From Odiellus spinosus (lineage: Eukaryota > Arthropoda > Arachnida > Opiliones > Phalangiidae): 64,000 nucleotides of DNA. The DNA is taken from the NCBI GenBank assembly GCA_963920705.1, contig OY987237.1, positions 16,646,601 to 16,710,600 on the forward strand. Reading direction: 5' to 3'. Of the stretch, positions 23,131 through 33,977 are shown one piece after another (positions within the stretch are counted from its first letter, which is position 1; each line of letters begins with the position of its first letter). The position numbers and the translations under genes are program-made. A model generated the notes under the pieces. The model did not search any database, was not told the origin of the DNA, and worked only from the letters and a program-made list of their open reading frames with translations.

Positions 23131-24195
23131 CTTTAAACGGTCTCGGAAGAATCTAAACAAATAAAAATGAGCCGTTGTTATCGCGTTTTCCAGGAAATAT
23201 TTTCCATATCTTGAAAATAAAAATGAATTTTTGTAAGGTTTTTTTGCTGCTAAAATTTTCCCTTAAAAATCCTTTTATTTGAGATAATTATAGTCCTATA
23301 TTATCCTATAAAATCGTAACCCGTATAATCATATTTTTCCTATAAGAAATTCGAATTTTGTGGCAGGGCTCCCTGATGACAAACACTTTTTGACTTTTAG
23401 AACCAAAACTTTCTACAAAAAGTTTTACCTTCCCTTTAAATCAAGGTTTAATTTATATAAAAAAGATACTCCTGACACCCGTTAGTAATTTGGGGGAAAG
23501 ATGTCACTTTTAGAAATCGTAAATTGACTCTCTCTCTCTCTCTCTCCGCCACCGAGCAACAACTCTTTTTAGTGGGTCATGGCGGAGAAAGAAAAAAGCT
23601 TTTGCTTTTTGGCCCCAGGGACCATTATTTATTATGACGATTCCTATAATACTAATACTCTCGAAAATTCCTTAAATTCTTCTCGGGAAAATTTTATTAC
23701 GAAGATTAATCGAATCGTTAGTATTATCGTGGCGTTGTAATTAAATTTAATTTTCAACATTTAATAATAAAGGATTTTTATCTTTGAAATTTTAAGGAAA
23801 TAGTAAAAATCTAGAATCTTTTTCGTAAAATAATTACGAAAAAATGTTTTTATTTAATTTTATCCATCAATTAATTAGGCATAAACGCGTTTAAATTAAT
23901 TTCAAAGTACGTTTAATTAATTAATTATTAATTTTTCCTTATAATACGCGTATATTTTGAAAAACACTCCAACAAGTATTTTTCTTATTTAGACTATTTT
24001 ACCTAAAAACTAGCATAAAACGGCGGGAAAAAATCGACCTCGAAAGATCTTCTTCAAAACCAGGTCGACATCGAAATGAAAATTTCTCTCTAAAATGACT
24101 CTTCAGAATTAATTTCAAAAGGCCAAGTCTCGTGTTAAAGTTTAACCCACGCAAAATCTCTGGGTTTCGAGATAAACTTTGACCTGACGCGACCA

Positions 24196-24290
24196 TTAAT
24201 TATCTTGACCTTTAGCGGACGACGCTGACCGTAATAAATTGTACAATGAATAAGGGATGGGAATTTTAAAGGCACTTTACGCGATTTTTA
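24196..24290 (+). repeat. Dispersed repeat, family with copies at 25.2 and 54.7 kb
   Basis: Contains GACGCTGACCGTAATAAATTGTAC and then TTTTAAAGG. It aligns by eye with 25225-25320 and 54735-54830, and on the opposite strand partly with 31800-31860. Confidence 0.5.
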
Positions 24291-24356
24291 AAGCACTTTT
24301 AGATAAACAAAAACTAGGTAGCAATAATAATAAAATTGATTCTTATAATAACCCCT

Positions 24357-24480
24357 GTTCGGGGGCTTCGTATTCGTACTTCGTCGCGAGCGGAGAAGCC
24401 GACTATTAGGGTTGACTAATCTAACGCTTTTCCAACGGAGCCCCTGTAAAAGTGTTTCAACCTCGACGCCTCGTTGCCAG
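24357..24480 (+). repeat. Dispersed GC-rich repeat related to 50.6 kb
   Basis: Carries GCGGAGAAGCC and GAGCCCCTGTAAAAGTGTTT followed by CAACCTCGACGCC. Both blocks recur at 50618-50770 in the other order. Confidence 0.5.
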
Positions 24481-25224
24481 GGAAATTAAAAATTATATTA
24501 AAATATATATTTCCCTAAATACGTCTGTCTGTCCGTGGGGAACGCTATAAAATGTATCCGGAAAGTTAGACGAACGACGCTAAACGCTCCAGTTTTTATT
24601 TCGATAAATTAATATAAAAAATAATTTGTTATTTTTTAAAATGATAGCTAGTTTTATATACGAATTAGGAATTGGCACGCCATTTTATTTCTCTATTCTA
24701 ATTAATATAAACAAAGGCGCAGTGCTGCCGAATTTCTATACAAATTTACATTAGATTTAAAAGAATCTTTAAATAACTTGAGAAATTGAACTCGCAACCC
24801 GTAGTTCGAGCTTTTAATAGAACTAATTTTGTCACGTGACAAATCACGTCTTGGAAAATCTAGTGTCGTCATTCTAGCGTTTTGGAATAGCTTTTGGACC
24901 CGGAAACGGTGCTTAAGTACCGTTTAGTTGCCTCCACTTCAAAGTATAATTTATTTATTTTAAACTCGCCATATATAAAAAATTGTTGTCATTTTTCAAT
25001 AGGAAAGAAAACGAAAATAAGTGCCCTAGTGTAGAATGGGATGAAAAACCCGATCTTTTTAAAGGTCTAATCTAATTTTTAATACTAGAATCCATGAAAA
25101 TTCGTAAATTTGCGAACTTAAACTAAAATGTCAGAAAACCTACAGCCAATCAAAAAGGGTGTTAAAACAGTTCTTCGGGGTGTCGGAACTTGGGTAGCTT
25201 CTTTGACTTTTTTTAACGAACGAT

Positions 25225-25320
25225 AAAATACGCAATGACGACACTGACAGTAACAAATTGTTCTTAGTCGAAGCTAGGCTCCGCGCGTAAGGGAAGATGA
25301 TTTCGGAGCAGAGAGGGTCT
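25225..25320 (+). repeat. Dispersed repeat copy
   Basis: Shares the motifs AAGCTAGGCT and ATTTCGGAGC, with the same spacing, with 54735-54830. Confidence 0.5.
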
Positions 25321-26218
25321 TTAAGACTCTACCTTTATGATCGTGACTTGACTTGACTTTCGTGAGGAACAGAATTCAAGTTTAATAAAGTTTTCGCGTA
25401 ATATTTCTCTAATTCGCTGTCAATGGAATTAGTCGAAATTTTCATTATTAAATAAGCGTCTCTACGAAAATGTTTCGTACATTTCGAACTCGTTTAACCG
25501 AGTCCTAGCTTCGATTCCATCGCGAACTCGAAAAATAAACGCGACGATTTCCTCAAATAGAAAAAGATTCATTTTTTGTTCGTTATTCGGAGTTAAGAAC
25601 TAGAAAGTTGAGATTTACTTCGAAAGCGACAATGTTCGTTATAATTTCAGAAACGGTCTGACCCCTTTGACCCCCCGGGATGATCCCGGTTTAAGGCGTT
25701 TTTACGACTACTTTTAAATATCTTTTTAAACTGGATTTCTTCGTGTTATAAAACGGGTTTTTCTCGCGATAATCTAAAGACTAATCTTAGATAAGTTATT
25801 TTCGCTCTAAAACGGGATCAAGCCTTTTTTTTTTTAATTTCTTTCGAAATAAATAAGTTAATCTTTTTAATTCCATGGACCTAATATCTTCTCAGGGATT
25901 AACCGCGTTTCGTCTTAAAATCTGGTCACTAATTACGCGACTAATTGTAGAATTTAATATAGGGTCGATGGATTTTAGATAAAAATAAATGGGTTAATTT
26001 TAAATGAAAATCTCAAAAATATATCGGGTTATTTTAATTCCAATATTTGACGTAGTTTATTTCTGGAAAGTAATTTCTGACAGGTAATTGGCTCGATTAA
26101 GTACTTTTACAAAAAAGACCGCGCGAAACCGACATTATCACTCGGCGTAGCTGAACTTTGACGTACGCGTTCGGGTTTAAATTTGAAAAACGAGTCGAAT
26201 GACTCTCCGTGTACTTAC

Positions 26219-26378
26219 GGTTCGGGGTCAAAGTTCGAAGCGATGAAATTGGATTACGTAATCGTGAGCAGCCAGAAGTATCTTTAGGTTAATTTCGCGC
26301 ACTGTCTTTATCACTCTCTTAATGCGTATTCGGTCGTAGAAAATAGATTGGAACTCTCGAAAGCTCCCGAGCCTTACT
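26219..26378 (-). other. Proposed non-coding first exon of the chitin-binding protein gene
   Basis: It starts at an initiator-like GCAGTAA (A at 26378), 33 nt after the start of a TATA box, and ends at a consensus donor ACC/GTAAGTA. It contains no ATG. The next minus-strand element in the right context is the acceptor at 21092, ten bases before the ATG of the chitin-binding gene. The link is inferred from signals only, and another gene could use this exon. Confidence 0.5.
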
Positions 26379-26403
26379 GCCGTGACGGGGGTGGCGTTTA
26401 CCT

Positions 26404-26411
26404 CTTATATA
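26404..26411 (-). promoter_or_regulatory. TATA box (TATATAAG) with initiator at 26378
   Basis: The TATA-to-initiator spacing is about 33 nt, as in arthropod core promoters. A consensus splice donor follows at 26218. TATA promoters are common in structural cuticle genes, which fits the proposed target. Confidence 0.6.
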
Positions 26412-26419
26412 CCTGGCCG

Positions 26420-29121
26420 AGGAAGCCCCGAAAAGACCAACCCCTTTCCACATTCTATAACCAATCCGCGACCAGAGAAGAAACGCTTAGAGAAAGAGAG
26501 AGAGACAAACAAGACGATATATTTCGACATTATTAACCAAAAAGATTGACATTCTTGATTTTATTTCTAATTTTTGCGAATCTATGGCGATTATCAACAG
26601 CCCTCTGTTGAACCCTCTTTTATCTAAATCGAGGTGACGGAAAGGTCACCTGGCTTTAGACACCGCGTTATCTCGGAGTCATAACGATTGTAGTTTAATT
26701 TGACAGCGTAAAGAAGAGCGTGTTAGCGAGAGTTTCATCTTCGAAAAGCGCCTAATTATTGTTAAGTAAACGCGGGGTTTTAATTGGGAATTTATCTACT
26801 TCCAAGGCTGGACAGATTCAATTACAAGAAGTTTCAATGTTAGATTTTTGAGGGAAATATTTAATATTTAAAAAATCGTGCAAATAACAACAAGATTAGA
26901 GAAATATCAAGGAATTTAAGGATAAATCGAGAAAATTACGCGGATATCTTGAAAATTATGCAAATTTCGTGAGAACTATGCAAAAAATAAATGCAAAAAT
27001 CGAGAAATTTGTGGAAATATCAAAATATTAATGAAAATGTCATGAAAGTTATGGAAATATCTAGAAACGTAATTAAATAGTAAGAAAATAATCCTAAATC
27101 TTTTAGTTTTTAAAAGAAAATCTTTGGTTATATGTTTTTATCCGAAAATTCTTTTTTTTTAAATAGTGGCGAAGAAGCCTTATTTTTAAGCTTGTTCGTA
27201 GAAATCTCGCTTTAATTTGTAAGTTAAGAAATGGAATACGATAGGCATTCGCGTAATTAGAGCCAACGGAGACGTCTCTACGAGACACCGAGATAAAGCT
27301 TCGGGATGAACCGTTCGCTTTCTTCCGCCTCTATTAACTCTTCCCTCCAAACACTTTCGCTAAAATATTCCAAGGAATTAGAAAAAAAAGGGCGAAAAAA
27401 AGCGGAGTTATATGGCAATCGAGGAATGCTCGGATAAAAATCGGGTAACGGTACCATCTTCACTCGAGAATTCCCATATCAAATACTTCCACCCGTGTCA
27501 AGGACGATGCCAGCTTAAATGTTTTCTTGTTTCCAGCCTTCTTTGTAATTTATAGAGATTCCCGATACAGAGATACGCGCCACCAATTAAAAGAAAGCCA
27601 ATCTCAAATTTATTTTAACAAAACAAGCTACTTAATTTCATCGGGACTGCGGAGCTACTCCATTCGCGCGAGGCGCGTTCGCGCTTATAATAAAATCACG
27701 CCTCGCCTCTCTAAAAAAATGTGCCTCGCCACTCGATGGAAATCGAGCAAAATTTCCAAAATCTAAGAATTTTAAAATGGCCGTAAAATGGTCGGCATAA
27801 ACCGATTGCGTCATTAGAAAGAAGGCATTCCCTAGATTAATTTAAAATAATAAAATTCTGTTTAGCCACTCGTTAAAGATTATTCCGCCACTGATAGAAA
27901 TCTGGCCAAAAATCCAGGCTGACCACATTTCCTATATATTACAATTTCCATATATTTTCTGCTATTATAAGTTGAAAAGCGTATGCCATAGAACTTCATA
28001 TTAGAAACCTAGTTTTTCCTATAATTTCGATAGTAATTATATTCCTATACTTTTTTTTTCAATCTTAAAATCACCTTTTCAAGATAATAATAATTATATA
28101 TTTTGAGAAATGATTTTAACAGTTGACCTCAAAATTGAACCGTTTCTAAACGTCGGTTAGAAACGGTTTGAAAGAGTCTAGCGCGAGCACGACCATATTT
28201 GAGCCTCGGATTAATCTTAGATATAAAAATAGTTAACGCGAGAAGCGCGTATCATCGGTGGAATATTATAAAAAGTCAATCTCTATTTTGTTTTTAATCT
28301 TTCTCGGATGACCCCTTTTAAGAGCCATTACCGAACGAACATTCTCCTATAAATTGAACGTGGCTGGCGAAGTTACGTTTTCTCTATCACGAAACCCGTT
28401 TGATAGGATTCTTAAATCCATTCTTAATCCCCACGGATTACGCGATCCTTACGCCGCTCCTAACTATTAAACAATAGACTTAATGATAATGACGAATAAC
28501 TAAACCTGGCGCGCGTTCCTAAGAGTCCTCTAACGGCCGAAACAGTCAGGGAGACGTAGCCTATAATACGCGGTGGCCGGTACGTAAAAAAATAAATTGT
28601 ATTGATACAAAATATTGAAGATTTAAGTTAAATTTGGCCAAGGAATCGTAATTCGTGGAGTTGTCATCGAGACAATAAGAACCCAGACCTACGGAGAATA
28701 CTGGTCGAATTGTTCCGATAATTATTTATCGTAAACTCGATATTTCTCGTTACAAACTCGATAATTATAAAATTGACGATGTCGGAAATATATTGGAAAA
28801 TGAATAAATCTCGTATACCTTTAAAACTTTAATTAAATTAAAATCTAACGAGTTAGAACAACGTATAAATAATCATATATCGGTTCATTTTTTTAGCTCG
28901 CGCAATTAGTCGAATTACTGACGCCTTGGATTAAAAAAAGAACCTAATTAATATTCTAAAGTCGATTTAATTAAACGACGTTAGGACGAAATCCGGGAGA
29001 TTAAGAAAGTTGTGTTTTGATCGAATCTCTCTCTCTCTCCCCCCGTCTCACTCTCCGGTCGCGGTTCGAGCTGTAAATCCTCCGAGAGAAGATTCCCCTC
29101 ACTTCCAGGTGACATATCTAG
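26420..29121. other. Gene-poor intergenic DNA
   Basis: AT-rich and free of recognisable coding exons. A patch at about 26830-27080 is rich in loosely repeated GAAATATC/GAAAATTA words. No tRNA or other RNA gene was seen. Confidence 0.45.
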
Positions 29122-29141
29122 GCCCAGATTAAGAACCACTG
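29122..29141 (-). mobile_element. Solitary hAT-type terminus
   Basis: The minus strand reads CAGTGGTTCTTAATCTGGGC, a near-consensus terminus of hAT elements. I found no partner terminus nearby, so this is probably a truncated element running toward lower coordinates. Confidence 0.5.
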
Positions 29142-31514
29142 ATATTACCAAAAAAAATATTCGAAACCCTGGCGCCCGTCCGGCAACCGCGTCGAAACAA
29201 ATTTTTTCACGGCTCTCAATCGTTTCATCACGTTTATTTCTTGTTTACTCGATTATCCATTTATCTTTTACTAAGCACTGCCTTAGCCCGGACACGGCTT
29301 ACTTTCGTTTAGCCAATCAAATTGCGACATTTTTGTATCGAAAAATCGTAATTATTAATTATGGCGGGCTATTTACATTCGTAACAGTTAACCCTTATTT
29401 ATTTATTTTTTAGTTAGTTAATTGTTCTACGGTTTAGACTTTAGAGAATTTGGAGATTAGAACGTTATCGCGATGTCCAACGAAGAAAAAAATTCTTCTG
29501 GAAAGGTCTGGAAAATTCCAGAAAAATCTAGAAAATTCTGGAAATTTTTGGAAAATTTCCAACTCCCTTGATTTTTTTACGGATTTTTTTCTAGTTTTAA
29601 TATTTAAAAGATATTAAACGAAAAGTCGTTATATAACGAATAAATCCTTATTTTTTGTCGTTTTCGTTAAAGAAGGATTTTTTTTTTAGTTGAAATATTT
29701 AAAAAAAAATGGTGGCGTGTTGGTATCATCGGAAGTTATTCCGTCTTTTAATTGATTAGTAAATGTGGGCCCCGGATTTAAAAGGGGTCACTGCGAAATT
29801 TTATATTCTACATTCCAATTTAAAATATTTCCTTCTTCTTCTTCTAAATCGACGCGAAATCTTAATTCGTAAAGTCTTACTAATCTACACGAAGCTGTCG
29901 TTCGTATTTTAACTTTACTCCGCCTCTAACGCCAAACGGGTGTTAAATAAACCTCATTATCCGCGACTAATCGCGGTTTCCATTTCAAACTCTTATTTCT
30001 ACAGACCCCCCAACATCGAAGGTTACGTCTAATCGATCTTAATTGATAATTAATTTAAAATATTTTTCCGGAAAAAAATACTACCGATATTAATAATAAT
30101 AATAATATTTCTCGAATAAGGAGAAATTAGATTATATTCATATTAACAAGATTAGATTTGGAGATCGGCACCTGGACATCTTTAAGATAATCCAGATATA
30201 TTTGGATAATTATTAATAATAATTAAATATTTCGATTAAATTATTTATTTGTCCTGGACTGGATAATTTCAAATTACGAACAAACCCCAACCTCTAATTA
30301 GATTAACCATAGGTAACTAATAAATATTTAAAAATAAATTGTTAATTAGGGAATCAATTAAGATGAAATTAGATTAACAATTTCGTAGAGTTCTAATTAA
30401 TTGGTAATTTACGCGCTCAATTACCAGGGTAATCCGGTAATTTACGGTTCGCTCCGTACCAGCATTTAATAATTTAAAACTTTTGGTTGATTAGAACTGA
30501 AAAAAAAAATTGCTAATAGCGTGAACGTAGCCTTATAAACCGTGACGTAATTTCAACTATTATTTATTGCACTCGTCATAGTCGACGTTAAGCCTATTCG
30601 TCCTCGATTATCTATTTTTCTTCCGAAATTCTTTTATTCCCTTCGTGACAATAGCTTCTCTGAGACGACATTGAATCTAATTTTTATTTCATTTTCATTT
30701 CCTTACAAAATAAGGATGAAGTTTGAAATGAAATCATGAAAACGGATTAGAATCTCGCTTTTAACCTTGAAAACCGTTATTTTAACTGGGCTATAAATCC
30801 AATAGTTGACCAGACGTTATAAACGAGCTAGTAATTTTCTATTCCAGTAGTGAATCCCTTCTTATTGGTCGAACACGTCGTAAAGACAAAGATCCGTTAT
30901 AGATTAAGTATTTATAACGTAAAAATGGGGATTTTTAAGCGTTCCATTAAGGCGTCGTCTCGATGACTCTTATTAGAATCCCTAGTTAAAATTTATACGA
31001 TTTCTTAAGTCGAAGTAACGAGGAGATTCCCACGCGTCTCTCGTACCATCGCCGTTAAGTTTATCCACGCAAGGACATCCACTTTTTTATACCACGAAAC
31101 CATACTGGTACCAATTTCTTACTATAATATAAATATCGTTGAAAGGGCTTCGGTATACGGGACAACTTCTTCCTCTCGGGAAATAAAGAACCGAAATTTG
31201 GTTATCAAAAGTTAATTAGTTTAGTAAACAACGTACGGGTTCTAAAATTCTAAAAATTGGCTTAATTTATATTTGTAGCGCGTAACCTCTCGTATTTATA
31301 TTCTTCGTTAGTTGAAATCGTTTAAAGTTAATCCTCGATTAATTATTTATAACGAAACCTCTTGATTGATAGCCGTAATTTGAGAATTTATTACATTTAT
31401 TTATTTTTTTGTGACAAAAATAATTAACCCGTAGAGCGCGATGAAGATGAGATTTTTTCCCCCGCTTTTTAAGAAATTCCGAAATTTCTTTTATAGTTAT
31501 ATAATTTTTTTTAC
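29142..31514. other. Gene-poor intergenic DNA
   Basis: AT-rich. Contains a short GGAAAATTCTGG-type repeated patch at about 29495-29565 and TAA-rich segments. No supported gene. Confidence 0.45.
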
Positions 31515-31566
31515 CTCGATGGTGGCACACATACCGCAGTCAAGGAACGTGCAGGATCGCGCCTTC
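31515..31566 (-). other. Possible isolated 52-bp coding exon (Cys-containing)
   Basis: It is flanked by a pyrimidine-rich acceptor (CTTCGACGACTAG) and a donor (GAG/GTAAAA). One frame, entered in phase 2 and left in phase 0, reads KARSCTFLDCGMCATIE. The three-cysteine content looks protein-like, but no partner exon was found and the phase does not match the CS-alpha-beta gene upstream. Treat it as a guess. Confidence 0.2.
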
Positions 31567-31714
31567 CTAGTCGTCGAAGAAAAGGGGTTCTTATAATTTC
31601 CACCGGAACATTTCGTTTCTCGGTAGCGTTAGGCCTAAGAATAAACGACCTATAACTCTTTAAAGGGAAACGCGACCTAATAACTTCTTTTTTATTCCCA
31701 TCGGGGTCGGGTCA

Positions 31715-31788
31715 CTACCACTAAGGGTCAGCGACCAATGAGCGAAGACTTCTCGTTCGATTGGCGGTTGACTCTTCAACGCCAAGAA
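31715..31788. mobile_element. Degraded small MITE copy
   Basis: GGGTCAGCGACCAATG on the left and the diverged inverse GATTGGCGGTTGACTC on the right match the termini of the intact element at 35541-35663. Confidence 0.5.
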
Positions 31789-31894
31789 ATACGCGCGAAT
31801 CCTGACAGCGCTAAAAGCCCGATCTGCTCCGAAATTTGCCCCCTTTAAGCCGGAAAAAGCAAAGGCAAAATTAATGACACTAAAAATTATTATT

Positions 31895-32277
31895 CGGGGT
31901 TGCCAAAGGTCTGGAGAAAACGGGGAAAAGTCAGGGAATTTGAAAATGAACCAAAATCGTCAGGGAAATTTAAGATATTTAAAAAGTCAGGGAATTTAAA
32001 GATCTTTTAAAAAGTCAGGGAATTTAAAGATATTTCAAGGAGCCAGGAAATTGCGATCATTATCCGCGGATAAGATTCTCAGCTGACGTCGTGTCAGTTC
32101 TATAGATTAGAACAAAGATACGCCCGCGACAAAGTTTGGCGAACGCGATTATGTAAAAAATAAAAGCTTAAAAATTGGGTAGGCATAGTATTAGCCTGTT
32201 TCGGTCAGGGAGAATCGTTGGAAAAGGTCAGGGAAAAGCCTGAAAAAGTCAGGGAATTTAAATCTGAGAAAACCCTG
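31895..32277. mobile_element. MITE, same family as 22207 and 45676
   Basis: It begins CGGGGTTGCC and ends AAACCCTG. It holds AAGTCAGGGAATTT repeats, a core with GTGTCAGTTCTATAGATTAG and GGCGAACGCG, and the TCAGGGAAAAGCCTG subterminal block. Flanks TTATTATT and TTATTTAT match at six of eight positions, a possible decayed hAT-type 8-bp duplication. Confidence 0.65.
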
Positions 32278-33393
32278 TTATTTATTTCGTTAGATTATCC
32301 CTTTGAAATAGCATTTTTTGTCGAAGGTCTTAAAATATCATTTGAAGGAATCGTTGATGTTAATCTTCGGATGACGATTCCGAAATAATTTGGAATTCCA
32401 TTTTACGATTTCAACTTTATTTATTTCTTTTTCGGGGGGGTCGTGGAAAGTTCAAGGAGATGCCGTAATACGTGGGGGTTTTTTTCTCTTTAGTTTTTAA
32501 TATCGTGGATGTCAAATAAAGCTAGCTTTTACTTACATCCTGATTTAAGTTTGGTTTTAAAATACTCTTTGGTCACTCGCCTAGTTCGCCATGTGGTCCA
32601 TATCCTTGGCGGTGTTAAACCACCGAGATAATAAAATAGTTTTGACAAACACGGTCGTAAATGTCAAAATTGTCGTGACAACGTCTCGCATTTTGAACTT
32701 TTCGAGCGATTGTCTCCCCCCGATGAAGATTATGACTCATTTTTTTGTCGTTAACGTCAGTCGCGATTCTTTTTTTCATTCTCGAAAGAAAAAATTATGA
32801 TAAATATTTTAAAGCGAGGCTGTAACTGATTGATTTTTCACGAACTTCGAATTATAAAATAACCTTGGAAACGGATAAAAGAGGCGTTAAAAAGTACACG
32901 TTTGGATCGAAGATGTTGCCTCTTTTCAAGGTTGGTTCAAAATATAGGATTTTCTATACTTTTACCAACCTTGAAACTAACAAAAATAGCCGTGAAATAG
33001 AACCAGTTTCTACGAAAGACGTTGCCTTTTTTCAAGGCTGGGACGTAGTCAGGCTTGAATTGAATTGAGTAGCATTTTCGCGAAGATCGTCAAAATACGT
33101 ATCGGAACAAGAATTACCTTTTGGTTTTGATATTTTGAAGTTTCTTCGAAGCGGCGGAGAATTTAGAATAATTCCCAAAAATGTTGACAGCCTCTCTTTT
33201 AAAGTTTAGATTTTTTCGGTGGCAAATTCTTTAGAAGGACGATTGAGGAAAATATAGCGACCTTGCCAGACGATAACCAAAATATAATTCTGACCCCCTC
33301 CCTGCACCGTTTCTAGTAGTCGTGACAGATTTACGAATACGTCGTTTAATTTCGAGCGAACGGACACTTGACAAATTCGTAAAAATCTCTAAC
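32278..33393. other. Intergenic DNA with a short direct repeat
   Basis: A segment around GTTGCCTCTTTTCAAGGTTGG (about 32909-32940) recurs in diverged form at about 33015-33045. No gene supported. Confidence 0.4.
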
Positions 33394-33640
33394 GGGGCTC
33401 CGTACGCAACCTGGAAAACCCTGAAAAACTGGGAAAGTCAGGGGAATTGAAATAGGGCCCAAATGGTCAGGGAAATCATTTTTCAGTGAAATTAATGGGG
33501 AACTGATGATGATTTGTAAAAGTTCTACCTCAATGTGTCAATTTATAGTTTACAAAATTAGAAAGGTCGGGGAAATTATTGAAAATGGTCAGGGAAAAGT
33601 CAGAAAATTATGTCTAAAATTTTTCTATAGAAAATAAACA
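33394..33640. mobile_element. Decayed MITE related to 55172-55526
   Basis: CCGTACGCAACCTGGAAAAC, GTCAGGGGAATTG and GGTCAGGGAAAAGTC follow the order seen at the ends of the 55.2-kb element. Termini are eroded. Confidence 0.55.
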
Positions 33641-33977
33641 GTTAAAACCCCAAATACCTCCAAAAATAGTAGCTTGAAAATCTCTAAATCCCTCCAAAAT
33701 CCGATAATCCTACACGCCTAATTCGGATTATCTGATTTAGGAGAGATTTCGAGATTTCAAAGCTACTAGTTGAAGCTGCTATGACTGAAATGAAACGCTA
33801 CCTTCTATACGAAATATATTTATTTTAAAGGGATTATGAAACCGCTATACAAATTTATTTTATTCAATAATCCAATTGCCTCCATGCTCGTACTAGAAAC
33901 TCATCCTATTGTATGATTGCCTAGAAATACGAGAAAATTATAAATTATCCCAGAATTCGACAAGTTTCCTCGAATAT

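Larger units (their letters stand above)
21092..26218 (-). other. Proposed 5.1-kb first intron of the chitin-binding protein gene
   Basis: Bounded by a donor at 26218 (ACC/GTAAGTA) and an acceptor at 21092 (CTATTTGCAG), ten bases before the start codon. It holds a MITE-derived repeat (22207-22642), a 19-bp triplication (23067), a CT run (about 23527-23546), dispersed repeats near 24.2-24.5 and 25.2 kb, and AT-rich DNA. I saw no coding exon inside it. Confidence 0.5.
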
